Part shown: piece by piece, positions 17,778 through 25,920 of the stretch | How the letters are laid out: each line of letters starts with the position of its first letter | Position numbering within the stretch: position 1 is the stretch's first letter | NCBI RefSeq assembly: GCF_028745515.1 | Contig: NZ_JAQZSG010000020.1 | Coordinates: 52,739-101,681 of the forward strand | Source: Paenibacillus thermotolerans | Lineage (GTDB): Bacteria > Bacillota > Bacilli > Paenibacillales > YIM-B00363 | Reading direction: 5' to 3' | DNA length: 48,943 nucleotides | Made by a program: the position numbers and the translations under genes | The notes under the pieces: model-generated | Databases searched by the model: none | What the model was told of the DNA's origin: nothing | What the model saw: only the letters and a program-made list of their open reading frames with translations

Positions 17778-17875
17778 GCCTTAAAGGAGCAACACTCCCG
17801 AATGCCGTCCGGAAATCGCCAAGACAATTTATTTTTGTTAATATAACAGAGACAATGGTTGCAAGGAGTGAACGT

Positions 17876-19201
17876 ATGGGAAGACCGATCGTCGCCATCG
17901 TAGGGCGGCCGAACGTAGGCAAGTCTACGCTATTCAATCGCATAATCGGAGAACGCTTGGCGATCGTTGAGGATAAACCGGGAGTGACGAGGGACCGGAT
18001 TTACGGCACCGCCGAATGGAACGGAAAGCCCTTTAGCATCATTGATACCGGCGGCATCGAGGTGTTTGAGGAAGACGAGCTGCTGAAGCAGGTGAAGATG
18101 CAGGCGGAGCTTGCCATTGAGGAGTCCGACGTCATTTTGTTCGTCGCCGACGGCAAAGCGGGCATGACGCCTGCGGACGAAATAATCGCGAATCAGCTGT
18201 TTCGGTCGAACAAGCCGATTGTACTCGCCGTCAATAAGATGGACAATCCGTCGAAGATGGAAGAAGTATATGAGTTTTATTCGCTCGGCTTCGGCAATCC
18301 GGTCGCCGTGTCCGGCACCCACGGAACGGGGATCGGGGATTTGCTCGACGTGCTCGTCGAGAGGCTCCCGGAGAAGGAGGAGGACGAATACGGCGAGGAT
18401 GTCATTAAGATCGCGCTGATCGGACGCCCTAACGTAGGCAAGTCTTCTTTGGTCAATGCGATTCTTGGTGAAGAGAGAGTCATCGTGTCCAATATTGCGG
18501 GCACGACGCGGGACGCGATCGATACGCCTTTCGAGCGGGACGGGCAAAAGTACGTTCTTATCGATACGGCGGGCATCCGCAAGCGCGGCAAGGTGTATGA
18601 AGCTACGGAAAAATACAGTGTAATGCGAGCCATGCAAGCGATCGAGCGCGCCGACGTGGCGTTGATCGTAATTAACGGGGAAGAAGGCATCATCGAGCAG
18701 GACAAGCATATTGCCGGGTATGCGCACGAGGCGGGGAGAGCCGCCATCTTTGTCGTGAACAAATGGGACATCGTAGAAAAGGACGACAAAACGCTTCAGC
18801 GGTTTACCGAAACGATTCGCGACCACTTCCTTTTCATGAGCTATGCTCCGATTTTGTTCGTATCGGCGGAGACGAAGCAGCGCCTCCATAAGCTCCTGCC
18901 GCTCGTGGACCATGTGGCCGAGCAGCATTCCATGCGGGTTCCGACCAATGTGCTGAACGATGTCGTCTCCGATGCCGTAGCCGTGCAGCCGCCGCCGACC
19001 GACCGCGGCAGAAGGCTCAGAATCAATTATGTGACGCAGGTTGCGGTGAAGCCGCCGACGCTGATCATTTTTGTGAACGATCCGGAGCTGATGCATTTTT
19101 CATATGAACGGTATTTGGAAAACCGGATTCGGACCGCGTTTCCGTTTGAAGGAACTCCGCTGAAAATATGGACTCGCAAGAAAAACGAAGGGGATTCGTG
19201 A
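17876..19201 (+). CDS. der: Ribosome-assembly GTPase Der (EngA)
   Basis: A 441-residue GTPase with two G domains, needed for 50S subunit maturation. The first P-loop is GRPNVGKST at 10-18, with NKMD as G4. The second is GRPNVGKSS near 182-190, with [11 protein letters not shown] and NKWD. The C-terminal KH-like domain (about 350-441) contains [22 protein letters not shown] 17876 has AAGGAG at 8 nt; the open frame upstream runs through yphA's end and is not coding. Confidence 0.97.
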   Translation: MGRPIVAIVGRPNVGKSTLFNRIIGERLAIVEDKPGVTRDRIYGTAEWNGKPFSIIDTGGIEVFEEDELLKQVKMQAELAIEESDVILFVADGKAGMTPADEIIANQLFRSNKPIVLAVNKMDNPSKMEEVYEFYSLGFGNPVAVSGTHGTGIGDLLDVLVERLPEKEEDEYGEDVIKIALIGRPNVGKSSLVNAILGEERVIVSNIAGTTRDAIDTPFERDGQKYVLIDTAGIRKRGKVYEATEKYSVMRAMQAIERADVALIVINGEEGIIEQDKHIAGYAHEAGRAAIFVVNKWDIVEKDDKTLQRFTETIRDHFLFMSYAPILFVSAETKQRLHKLLPLVDHVAEQHSMRVPTNVLNDVVSDAVAVQPPPTDRGRRLRINYVTQVAVKPPTLIIFVNDPELMHFSYERYLENRIRTAFPFEGTPLKIWTRKKNEGDS

Positions 19202-19246
19202 ATTAAGTAAAATAACAGACATGTTCCTTGCGGGGGAGAGGGTAAC

Positions 19247-19849
19247 GTGGATTGGGTAATTGCGATTGTAGTCAGCTATTTGATCGGGTCCGTCAGCTTT
19301 AGTTTTTTATTCGGCAAGCTGGGGAAAGGAATCGATATCCGAAAGCACGGCAGCGGTAACGCGGGTGCGACGAATACGCTTCGTGTGCTGGGGCTCGGCC
19401 CGGCCTTGACCGTGCTCGCGCTGGACATCGCCAAGGGAGTATTGGCCGTTTGGGTCGGCAAGTGGCTGGAGCCGGACAATTTATGGCTGGCGGTTGCCGC
19501 CGGGCTTGCTGTCATTGCGGGACATAATTGGCCGGTCTTTTTCGCGTTCAAGGGCGGGAAAGGCATTGCGACGACGATCGGAGTTGTCGCGACACTATGC
19601 TTCATTCCGGGCGTGATCGCCGGCGGGATCGGTATTTTGTCGATTGTGTTTACGCGCTTCGTTTCGCTCGGCTCGCTGCTCTTTACAGGGTTGCTGCCGA
19701 TCGCGCTGATTCTCATGCACCGGGAGACGGAGCTGATCGTCGCCAGCCTTATTATTGCCGTCTTTGCCTTTTACAGGCATAGAAGCAACATTGTTAAAAT
19801 CGTAAAGGGCAAGGAAAACAAGCTTGCTTTCCGGCGTACCGAAGGATAG
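19247..19849 (+). CDS. plsY: Glycerol-3-phosphate acyltransferase PlsY
   Basis: A 200-residue membrane enzyme that transfers an acyl group from acyl-phosphate to glycerol-3-phosphate, the first step of phospholipid synthesis. Five membrane segments are visible. The three conserved loops are present: GSVSFSFLFGKL, HGSGNAGATNTLR, and GHNWPVFFAFKGGKGIAT. The GTG start follows GGGGGAGAGGG. It directly precedes gpsA, which makes its substrate, with a 12-bp gap. Confidence 0.96.
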   Translation: MDWVIAIVVSYLIGSVSFSFLFGKLGKGIDIRKHGSGNAGATNTLRVLGLGPALTVLALDIAKGVLAVWVGKWLEPDNLWLAVAAGLAVIAGHNWPVFFAFKGGKGIATTIGVVATLCFIPGVIAGGIGILSIVFTRFVSLGSLLFTGLLPIALILMHRETELIVASLIIAVFAFYRHRSNIVKIVKGKENKLAFRRTEG

Positions 19850-19861
19850 GAGGAACCTCAT

Positions 19862-20908
19862 GTGTCAGCCGTAAAAGCAACCGTACTCGTCGCAGGGAGC
19901 TGGGGAACCGCGCTGGCTTCCGTGCTTGCCGAGAACGGCGTTGATGTGGTCGTCTGGTCCAGGAACGCGGCGCAAGTACAGGAAATCAACGAGCGGCATA
20001 CGAACGAACGCTTTCTTCCGGGGGCGCAGCTGCCGCAATGCCTTCGCGCGACTACTGACGCGGAGGAGGCGGTGAAGCACGGCGAAACGCTGATCATCGT
20101 TGCTCCGTCATCCGCCATGCGCGAGGTCGCCCGCATGATGAAGCCTTATGTTAAGCCCGAACAGCTGATCATTCACGCTACGAAGGGCTTTGAGACCGAA
20201 ACGCTGAAACGAATGTCCGTCGTGCTGTCGGACGAGCTGACGCAGATCGATCCGGGCGGAATCGTCGTCTTGTCGGGGCCGAGCCATGCGGAGGAAGTCA
20301 TCCGCAGATGTCCGACGACGGTGGTGGTCGCTTCGGAAAGCAAAGACAACGCGGAAGCGGCGCAAGATCTGTTTATGAATTCGTATTTCCGGGTATATAC
20401 GAATCCGGATGTGCTCGGCGTCGAATTGGGCGGCGCGCTTAAAAACATTATCGCATTAGGCGCCGGCATGTCCGACGGCCTCGGCTTCGGAGATAATGCG
20501 AAAGCGGCGCTGCTGACCCGCGGCCTTGCTGAAATCAGCAGACTGGGGGGGGCGATGGGCGCCCATATGATGACCTTCGCAGGTCTTGCGGGGCTGGGCG
20601 ATTTGATCGTTACGGCCACGAGCAGGCACAGCCGCAACTGGCGGGCGGGGTCGCTGCTTGCAACCGGCATGGCGCTGCATGAGGTGCTTGAATCGCTGGG
20701 CATGGTGGTCGAAGGCGTCCGGACGACGAAAGCGGCCGTGTCGTTAGCCGGTACATACGGGATCGAAATGCCGATTGCCAATGAGCTTCACGCCGTGCTG
20801 TTCGAAGGGAAAGACCCCCGAGTGGCGGTTGAATCGCTGATGGGGCGCTTGCGCACCCATGAAATCGAAGAAGTGGCGCGCGGAAATGCGCCCAAGTGGG
20901 AACGTTAG
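19862..20908 (+). CDS. gpsA: NAD(P)-dependent glycerol-3-phosphate dehydrogenase
   Basis: A 348-residue enzyme reducing dihydroxyacetone phosphate to sn-glycerol-3-phosphate. The nucleotide-binding motif is AGSWGTALA at 11-19. The catalytic region GGALKNIIALGAGMSDGLGFGDNAKAAL (split around 188-215) has the conserved Lys. The GTG start with AGGAGG 6 nt upstream is the only workable start; the ATG two bases earlier is out of frame and stops at once. The C-terminal tail is slightly long. It forms a pair with plsY. Confidence 0.96.
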   Translation: MSAVKATVLVAGSWGTALASVLAENGVDVVVWSRNAAQVQEINERHTNERFLPGAQLPQCLRATTDAEEAVKHGETLIIVAPSSAMREVARMMKPYVKPEQLIIHATKGFETETLKRMSVVLSDELTQIDPGGIVVLSGPSHAEEVIRRCPTTVVVASESKDNAEAAQDLFMNSYFRVYTNPDVLGVELGGALKNIIALGAGMSDGLGFGDNAKAALLTRGLAEISRLGGAMGAHMMTFAGLAGLGDLIVTATSRHSRNWRAGSLLATGMALHEVLESLGMVVEGVRTTKAAVSLAGTYGIEMPIANELHAVLFEGKDPRVAVESLMGRLRTHEIEEVARGNAPKWER

Positions 20909-20922
20909 AGCCATCCGCCTAC

Positions 20923-20950
20923 ACCATGCGCTCGTCCTCCTCATAAGATG
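20923..20950 (+). promoter_or_regulatory. Candidate sigma-K promoter of spoVIF
   Basis: ACC (20923-20925) and CATAAGATG (20942-20950) are separated by 16 nt, close to the mother-cell sigma-K pattern mACC-N16/17-CATAnnnTA with one mismatch. SpoVIF expression is known to be late in the mother cell in B. subtilis, which fits. Confidence 0.4.
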
Positions 20951-20981
20951 TGGTTAAGCAACTTGTGGAGGAGGAAAGCGA

Positions 20982-21254
20982 ATGGCCAACAACAATATCG
21001 GCAAAGACGTCTTGAATACGGTAAAAAAGAAAACGGGCAAAAATATTACCCCGTCTGACATTAATAAACTCGCAAGCGGCGTCAAGCCGTCCACCATGAG
21101 GAACGAAGCGGAGCTTCGGAAGCTGATCAAGCAGGTTTCGAGCTTGGCCGGCGTTCCCGTTTCGGAATCGACGATGAACGACATCGTCAGCGCCGTGAAG
21201 AAAAGCGGCGCGAACAATTTGGAACAGCTCATGAAGTCGATGTTGAAAAAGTAA
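20982..21254 (+). CDS. spoVIF: Stage VI sporulation protein F
   Basis: A 90-residue, Lys-rich, soluble protein (MANNNIGKDVLNTVKKKTGKNITPSDI at the N terminus, read in two parts). It matches SpoVIF, a mother-cell protein needed for proper spore coat assembly. The whole chain is one small helical domain with no Cys and no membrane segment. It has a GGAGGA ribosome site. In B. subtilis spoVIF is elsewhere, so its place after gpsA is a lineage arrangement. It is followed by a GC-rich hairpin. Confidence 0.88.
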   Translation: MANNNIGKDVLNTVKKKTGKNITPSDINKLASGVKPSTMRNEAELRKLIKQVSSLAGVPVSESTMNDIVSAVKKSGANNLEQLMKSMLKK

Positions 21255-21267
21255 GAGGGACGTAAAC

Positions 21268-21310
21268 TTGCGCGGATGTTCCCCATCTTGGGGAGCGTCC
21301 GCGTTTGTGT
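21268..21310 (+). terminator. Hairpin terminator after spoVIF
   Basis: A long stem (GCGGATGTTCCCC against GGGGAGCGTCCGC, with one internal mismatch) and an ATCT loop are followed by a weak T-rich tract. Confidence 0.6.
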
Positions 21311-21327
21311 TTCCGCACCGCTCGTTA

Positions 21328-21336
21328 TGATATAAT
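21328..21336 (+). promoter_or_regulatory. Extended -10 promoter for the DUF2768-like gene
   Basis: TGATATAAT combines a TGn extension with a perfect TATAAT. No good -35 is present at 17 nt, which is common for extended -10 promoters. Confidence 0.5.
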
Positions 21337-21391
21337 CAAATGAATCAATTTCGCGTATTTTTCGGATATCGGATAAGGAGCACACGTACCT

Positions 21392-21571
21392 ATGAGTTCA
21401 TTGGACAAGATGTGGGCATCGTTCGTAGCGCTGGGGCTGATGATCCTCGCTTCGCTGCTGATCTCGTTCGCCCGCGCAAAGACGCGCGGCGTCATTCGTT
21501 TTATATTGTCGTTTATCGCATTTCTTTTGTTTATTCCTATTCTTTTATATGCATTGATATCTATGAGTTGA
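21392..21571 (+). CDS. yphE: Small membrane protein, DUF2768-like (YphE)
   Basis: A 59-residue protein with two hydrophobic segments (WASFVALGLMILASLLISF and FILSFIAFLLFIPILLYAL) linked by a short basic loop (ARAKTRG). Size, topology and position after gpsA match the DUF2768 protein YphE of Bacillus. The ATG is preceded by AAGGAG at 12 nt. Function is unknown. Confidence 0.7.
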   Translation: MSSLDKMWASFVALGLMILASLLISFARAKTRGVIRFILSFIAFLLFIPILLYALISMS

Positions 21572-21593
21572 TTCGCCGGGAGGTACCTGCATC

Positions 21594-21887
21594 ATGCTGG
21601 ATTTACGAGGACGCACGGTTCGCAAGACGGTGGAGGCGGAAATCGGCCGAAGCCTGCTTCAGATCGCCGTTGCGAATCGAATTGACTTCGGGTTTAACTG
21701 CACTAGAGGAACGTGCGCCCGCTGCAGATGTTATATAGAAGAAGGCCGGGAGTTTTTGGCGGAACCGACGGAAGCGGAGCTTGACCGGCTCGAAGAAGAC
21801 GAAATCGCCGAGGGCTACCGTCTCGGCTGCCAAGCGGTGGTTGCCCGTGACGGGAACATTCGCGCGAGAAACAAAACTTATTTCTAG
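21594..21887 (+). CDS. [2Fe-2S] ferredoxin (plant type)
   Basis: A 97-residue electron carrier. The cluster ligands are C36-x4-C41-x2-C44 (NCTRGTCARC) and C79 (RLGCQA); C46 is an extra nearby cysteine. The fold starts with a short beta-hairpin (RTVRKTVEAEIG). The reading begins at the ATG 22 bp after the DUF2768-like gene. It is the first gene of an apparent operon, ferredoxin, nucleotidyltransferase-like, second ferredoxin, lipoprotein, with gaps or overlaps of 12, -8 and -10 bp. No reductase partner is encoded nearby. Confidence 0.9.
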   Translation: MLDLRGRTVRKTVEAEIGRSLLQIAVANRIDFGFNCTRGTCARCRCYIEEGREFLAEPTEAELDRLEEDEIAEGYRLGCQAVVARDGNIRARNKTYF

Positions 21888-21899
21888 GGGGAAAAGGGG

Positions 21900-22526
21900 A
21901 TGCCCGAGCTGATGACTGTACCTGAACCTTTAACCCGCGCGCTGCTTGAGCTGTCGGAACGTCTCGCGACTTGCCCCGACTTGTGGCTCGTAGGCGGCAG
22001 CAGCGGGCTCCTCCTTCAAGATGTGAATATAGGATCCGTCCCGCGGGACCTTGACGTATATATGGACGAGCCCTCCGGCGCCGCTCACCTGCTGCTGAAG
22101 GACGCTGCGCTCGATCAGCCGGAATTTAGCCGTACGGAGCAATATCGCTCCACTTTATCTCACTATTCGCTTCATGGCGTAACGGTGGAGCTGGTTGCGG
22201 GCTTTGAAGTGAGAGCGCCGGGGGCGCACTATACGGTGCGGATCCGTGAACAGGCGGCGGCGCTCGCTCCTCGATACGCGCTTGGCGGGCGCACCGTACT
22301 GCTTATGCCGCTGGCTCACGAGCTGCTGTTTAACATGCTGCGCAACCGGCCGGACCGCTATACGGCGATCGCCGAGGCGATTAAGCGCGACCGGGAAACG
22401 CATCTGCCTGCGGTCGGGGCGCTGCTGAAGGGCAGCGACTTCGACGAAGCATGGACGCGCCGCGTTGGCGGCTTGCTTGGCGTAACGGCGAGGGAATTGC
22501 TCGGAGAGGCGGATTCTCATGCCTAA
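21900..22526 (+). CDS. Nucleotidyltransferase-like protein
   Basis: A 208-residue protein resembling the Pol-beta nucleotidyltransferase fold. VGGSSG at 31-36 is followed by RDLDVY, with D50 and D52 as the likely metal pair. The remainder (VELVAGFEVRAPG, LLMPLAHELLFNMLRNR) resembles the helical part of MNT/AbiEii-like or CCA-adding heads, but the chain is too short for a tRNA nucleotidyltransferase. The substrate is unknown. It is locked between two ferredoxin genes and overlaps the second by 8 bp, implying a shared role. No toxin-antitoxin partner is seen. Confidence 0.65.
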   Translation: MPELMTVPEPLTRALLELSERLATCPDLWLVGGSSGLLLQDVNIGSVPRDLDVYMDEPSGAAHLLLKDAALDQPEFSRTEQYRSTLSHYSLHGVTVELVAGFEVRAPGAHYTVRIREQAAALAPRYALGGRTVLLMPLAHELLFNMLRNRPDRYTAIAEAIKRDRETHLPAVGALLKGSDFDEAWTRRVGGLLGVTARELLGEADSHA

Positions 22527-22857
22527 GATTACGTTTCAGCCCGGTAATGTCAGCATCGACGTAAAGCCGGGCACAACGGTGCTTACGGCAGCCTGGAAGG
22601 CCGGCGTGCCCGTACGAACCCGGTGCGGCGGCATGGCGGGCTGTTTAATGTGCAAAGTAACCGCAATGCCGGGCGCAAAGCTTTCGAAGATGGCGGATAA
22701 AGAAAGATGGAAGCTCGGGCCGCTCGCGAACGATGGCGTACGGCTTTCGTGCCAAGCGCGCATCGAGGGGGACGCGGAGGTTCAAGTGCCGGAGGATCCC
22801 CTGAAGGAGGCTGTGCGGCGCAAGCTTCAGCAGCAGGAGGAGGATGAATGGTGGTAA
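22519..22857 (+). CDS. [2Fe-2S] ferredoxin (second, adrenodoxin-like spacing)
   Basis: A 112-residue ferredoxin with ligands C36-x5-C42-x2-C45 (RCGGMAGCLMC) and C78 (RLSCQA). This spacing differs from the first ferredoxin (x4), so the two are not recent duplicates. The C-terminal tail is charged and ends in EEDEWW. The start overlaps the nucleotidyltransferase gene by 8 bp and its end overlaps the lipoprotein gene by 10 bp, a sign of translational coupling. Confidence 0.9.
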   Translation: MPKITFQPGNVSIDVKPGTTVLTAAWKAGVPVRTRCGGMAGCLMCKVTAMPGAKLSKMADKERWKLGPLANDGVRLSCQARIEGDAEVQVPEDPLKEAVRRKLQQQEEDEWW

Positions 22858-23609
22858 CGTCCGCAACGCGTTATGCCGCGCTGTTTACCGTGCTGACGTT
22901 GACGGCGTGGCTGCTCAGCGGCTGTCTGTACCAATCGGAGATACAGCGCCAGGCGAACAATCCGGCGGCGGTCAGGGAAGAAATTTACCGCGTTCAAGGA
23001 GCGGTGGATGCGTTTCAGAAGGACCGTGCCGTGCTGCCCATTAAAAACAGCGACATGACGACGCCGATTTATCAAAAATATGTGGTCGATTTGCGGAAGC
23101 TTGTTCAGCTGCAGTATTTGAGCAGCATTCCGAAGAATGCGTACGAAAGCGGCGGCAGCTATTATTATGTGCTGATCGATGCGGAGACGGACCCGCAGGT
23201 GAAGCTGATGGATCTCGTTGCGTTTCAGACCGCAGCCGACGTCGAACGGTCCGCGGCGGAGTATGCGAGCAAGAACGGCGGCAAGCTGCCGCTCGGCACG
23301 AAGGTAGCCGAAGGGTTTTACGCCGTCGATTTCAAAGCGCTGAAGCAGGAGCCGAAGCAAATCCGCAGCATGTATTCGAATCAGTATTTGCCGCTGCTGC
23401 TGCACGAATCCGGCAAAGTGGGGATCGACTACGGCCTTGACATCATGGGAGCGATTCAGCGCGGCGGCGAGGCTTCCCCGAAAGCCGGAACGGATTTGCG
23501 CGAATTGCTTGTGCAGGATTCGTTCTTCGTTCCGGTGCGTTCGTTTCCTTATGTTTGGCAGGATGAGCAGCCGGTTCCGGTGATCGGCGGCGAACAGATC
23601 GTACCGTAA
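22848..23609 (+). CDS. yphF: Lipoprotein, YphF-like
   Basis: A 253-residue secreted lipoprotein. The signal sequence (YAALFTVLTLTAWLLSGC) ends in a clear lipobox with the lipidated Cys near residue 26. The mature part is soluble with no known catalytic motif; it contains NPAAVREEIYRVQGAVDAFQKD and ends near the terminator. Position immediately upstream of spoIVA, size and lipobox match YphF of B. subtilis. Function is unknown. Confidence 0.75.
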   Translation: MVVTSATRYAALFTVLTLTAWLLSGCLYQSEIQRQANNPAAVREEIYRVQGAVDAFQKDRAVLPIKNSDMTTPIYQKYVVDLRKLVQLQYLSSIPKNAYESGGSYYYVLIDAETDPQVKLMDLVAFQTAADVERSAAEYASKNGGKLPLGTKVAEGFYAVDFKALKQEPKQIRSMYSNQYLPLLLHESGKVGIDYGLDIMGAIQRGGEASPKAGTDLRELLVQDSFFVPVRSFPYVWQDEQPVPVIGGEQIVP

Positions 23610-23613
23610 CATG

Positions 23614-23646
23614 ACGCTGACGGCAGTGCGCCGTCGGCGTTTTTTT
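23614..23646 (+). terminator. Terminator after yphF
   Basis: An 11-bp stem (ACGCTGACGGC with GCCGTCGGCGT, one G-T pair), a 5-nt loop and TTTTTT. Confidence 0.9.
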
Positions 23647-23694
23647 GCGTGATGGAACGTTTCGCTGCAACTTTCTCTCTCTCACCGGACGATC

Positions 23695-23756
23695 TCGAGT
23701 AACTTCCCTTCCTTCGCGCATGATTTCGAATAACTTCCCTTCCTCCGCGCACCATT
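23695..23756. repeat. Two tandem 31-bp repeats upstream of spoIVA
   Basis: The units 23695-23725 and 23726-23756 differ at four positions. Each contains TAACTTCCCTTCC followed by CGCGCA. They lie in the 625-bp gap 23610-24234, which otherwise holds the yphF terminator and the spoIVA promoters but no gene. Confidence 0.7.
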
Positions 23757-23999
23757 TTGGCAAAAGTATGTTTATTAGATGTTGTCCATTTTCCTAAACC
23801 TCGCCGAAATTCCGAAAACATCAGGCATTATGGAAAAAGTGTGTTCATAATCTGCAGCGGAGACGACCTAATTTGAATAGGAACTTGCCATAACGATATC
23901 CCCTCATGAGAAATTGCCCCCAAAAGTCGACCAAACCGCTGCAAATCATAGACAACTTTTTTCCATAACGGCTTTGGAGCGAAATCCTAATAACGTTTC

Positions 24000-24029
24000 G
24001 TCATATTCGAACGATTCGCAACATACATT
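24000..24029 (+). promoter_or_regulatory. Sigma-E promoter 1 of spoIVA
   Basis: GTCATATT (24000-24007), 14 nt, CATACATT (24022-24029). Both boxes match the mother-cell sigma-E consensus GKCATATT/CATACAmT almost perfectly. The start site would be near 24036, about 200 nt ahead of spoIVA. Confidence 0.75.
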
Positions 24030-24093
24030 TTTCTTTGGGTGCGCTTGGGCGTGTAACGTTCACAAGTACTTGAGCGGACTCTTTGAAAAATGT

Positions 24094-24122
24094 GTCATAT
24101 CGGAAAGTCTGACACATATATT
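24094..24122 (+). promoter_or_regulatory. Sigma-E promoter 2 of spoIVA
   Basis: GTCATAT (24094-24100), 14 nt, CATATATT (24115-24122), one base from consensus in each box. An inverted repeat TGTGTCA-N12-TGACACA (24091-24116) overlaps it. Confidence 0.6.
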
Positions 24123-24234
24123 TTTTACTAGTCCAAATGAATGTACGAGTTCCGTCGTCTCACAAGGCCTTGCCAAGAGCGGCGTACGGCGACATCCTCA
24201 TGACGAAAACTACTTTGTATGGGAGGAGATCTCA

Positions 24235-25713
24235 TTGGAAAAAGTCGATATCTTCAAGGACATCGCGGAGCGCACGGGTGGCGACATATATCTAGGGGTC
24301 GTGGGCGCGGTCCGTACGGGTAAGTCCACCTTTATCAAACGGTTTATGGAAGCGGTCGTGCTCCCGAACATCCCGAACGAGGCGGAGCGCGCACGTGCCA
24401 TCGACGAGCTGCCGCAAAGCGCTGCAGGCAAAACGATTATGACGACCGAGCCGAAATTTGTCCCGAACCACGCGGTTCGCGTGCGGGTTACCGAGGGGCT
24501 CGACGTCAACGTGCGTATGGTCGACTGCGTCGGCTACGCCGTTGAAGGGGCTAAAGGCTACGAGGACGAGAACGGTCCGAGAATGATCTCGACGCCTTGG
24601 TTCGAGGAGCCGATTCCGTTCCAGGAAGCGGCGGAGATCGGCACGCGCAAGGTGATTCAGGAGCATTCCACGCTTGGCGTCGTAGTTACGACGGACGGAA
24701 GTATTTCCGACATTCCGCGCAATTCGTATGTCGATGCGGAGGAGCGCGTCGTAGGCGAGCTGAAGGAAGTCGGCAAGCCGTTCATTATGATCATCAACTC
24801 GACGAAGCCGCGCTCGCCGGAAACGCTGGCGCTGCGAAGCGAGCTTGCGGAGAAATACGACATTCCGGTCATGTCCCTCAGCGTAGCGACGATGACCGAG
24901 GATGAAATTTACGGCTGCTTGCGCGAAGTGCTCTACGAGTTCCCTGTTCATGAAGTGAACGTCAATCTTCCGAGCTGGGTGATGGTTCTCGACGAGCGCC
25001 ACTGGCTGCGCTCCAGCTTCGAGAAGTCGGTCCGCGAGACGGTTCAGGACATTCGCCGCCTGCGCGATGTGGACCGCGTAGTAGGCCAGTTCAGCGAGTA
25101 CGACTTTATCGATCGCGCCGGATTGTCCGGGATGAACATGGGGCAGGGCGTCGCGGAGATCGATTTGTACGCTCCTGATGAGCTGTACGATAAAATTTTG
25201 ATGGAGATCGTCGGCACCGAAATTCGCGGCAAGGACCATCTTCTCCAGATGATGGTCGAATTCACGCACGCGAAGAGAGAGTACGACCGCTTCTCCGAAG
25301 CGCTTGAAATGGTGAAGACGACCGGCTACGGCATCGCGGCGCCTTCGCTCGAGGAAATGGCGCTCGACGAGCCTGAGCTGATCCGTCAAGGCTCCCGATT
25401 CGGAGTACGCCTCAAGGCGACGGCGCCTTCCATTCATATGATTCGAGTCGATGTCGAAAGTGAATTTGCGCCGATTATCGGCACCGAGAAGCAAAGCGAA
25501 GAGCTCGTGCGCTATCTGATGCAGGATTTCGAGGAAAATCCGGTCAAAATTTGGGAGTCCGACATCTTCGGCCGTTCGCTTCATTCCATCGTGAGAGAAG
25601 GCATCCAAGGCAAGATCGCCATGATGCCGGACAACGCGAGATACAAGCTGCAAGAGACGCTGGCGCGCATCATCAACGAAGGCTCCGGCGGCTTGATCGC
25701 CATCATTCTTTAA
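24235..25713 (+). CDS. spoIVA: Stage IV sporulation protein A (coat basement ATPase)
   Basis: A 492-residue ATPase that polymerises on the forespore surface as the base layer of the spore coat and is needed for cortex formation. The length equals that of B. subtilis SpoIVA. The Walker A loop GVVGAVRTGKST lies at 21-32 with Lys30; MVDCVGYAVEGAKGY follows as a Walker B-like region. The conserved C-terminal end GGLIAIIL, used for SpoVM-dependent localisation, is present. The TTG start with GGGAGGAG 6 nt upstream restores the usual N terminus (MEKVDIFKDIAERTGG). The open frame upstream to 23914 crosses both sigma-E promoters and is not coding. Confidence 0.97.
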   Translation: MEKVDIFKDIAERTGGDIYLGVVGAVRTGKSTFIKRFMEAVVLPNIPNEAERARAIDELPQSAAGKTIMTTEPKFVPNHAVRVRVTEGLDVNVRMVDCVGYAVEGAKGYEDENGPRMISTPWFEEPIPFQEAAEIGTRKVIQEHSTLGVVVTTDGSISDIPRNSYVDAEERVVGELKEVGKPFIMIINSTKPRSPETLALRSELAEKYDIPVMSLSVATMTEDEIYGCLREVLYEFPVHEVNVNLPSWVMVLDERHWLRSSFEKSVRETVQDIRRLRDVDRVVGQFSEYDFIDRAGLSGMNMGQGVAEIDLYAPDELYDKILMEIVGTEIRGKDHLLQMMVEFTHAKREYDRFSEALEMVKTTGYGIAAPSLEEMALDEPELIRQGSRFGVRLKATAPSIHMIRVDVESEFAPIIGTEKQSEELVRYLMQDFEENPVKIWESDIFGRSLHSIVREGIQGKIAMMPDNARYKLQETLARIINEGSGGLIAIIL

Positions 25714-25729
25714 GCAGGCCGATACGTTT

Positions 25730-25764
25730 CTCCCGCTCGCGAGTCGCGATGCGGGAGTTTTTTT
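25730..25764 (+). terminator. Terminator after spoIVA
   Basis: The stem CTCCCGC with GCGGGAG, with an inner TCGCGA/TCGCGA extension, is followed by seven T. Confidence 0.9.
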
Positions 25765-25807
25765 ATGCGGCCGGCCAGCGGGACACGTGATCGAACGGAG
25801 CGAGTGT

Positions 25808-25884
25808 ATTAGTACCAAAACTTGGTGCTAAACCCGGAAGTCGTGGGCGAACGGGGTGAGTTAGTATGCGGACACCACCAGGTA
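25808..25884. repeat. 52-bp-period repeat, family B copies (1.5 units)
   Basis: A full unit at 25808-25859 is a 24-nt quasi-palindromic core (TTAGTACCAA ... TTGGTGCTAA) plus a 28-nt spacer. At exactly 52 bp, 25860, a degenerate second core begins GTTAGTATG. A spacer-like segment also precedes 25808. Four more units with the same period lie at 43981-44160. The gap 25765-26165 otherwise contains only family A repeats. Confidence 0.65.
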
Positions 25885-25920
25885 TGAAAATGTTAAGTAC
25901 GACGCTAATCGCTTTGGCGC

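Noticed and set aside
23914-24234. In-frame upstream extension of spoIVA
   Set aside because: It crosses both sigma-E promoters, and the TTG at 24235 has a good ribosome site and gives the exact family length.
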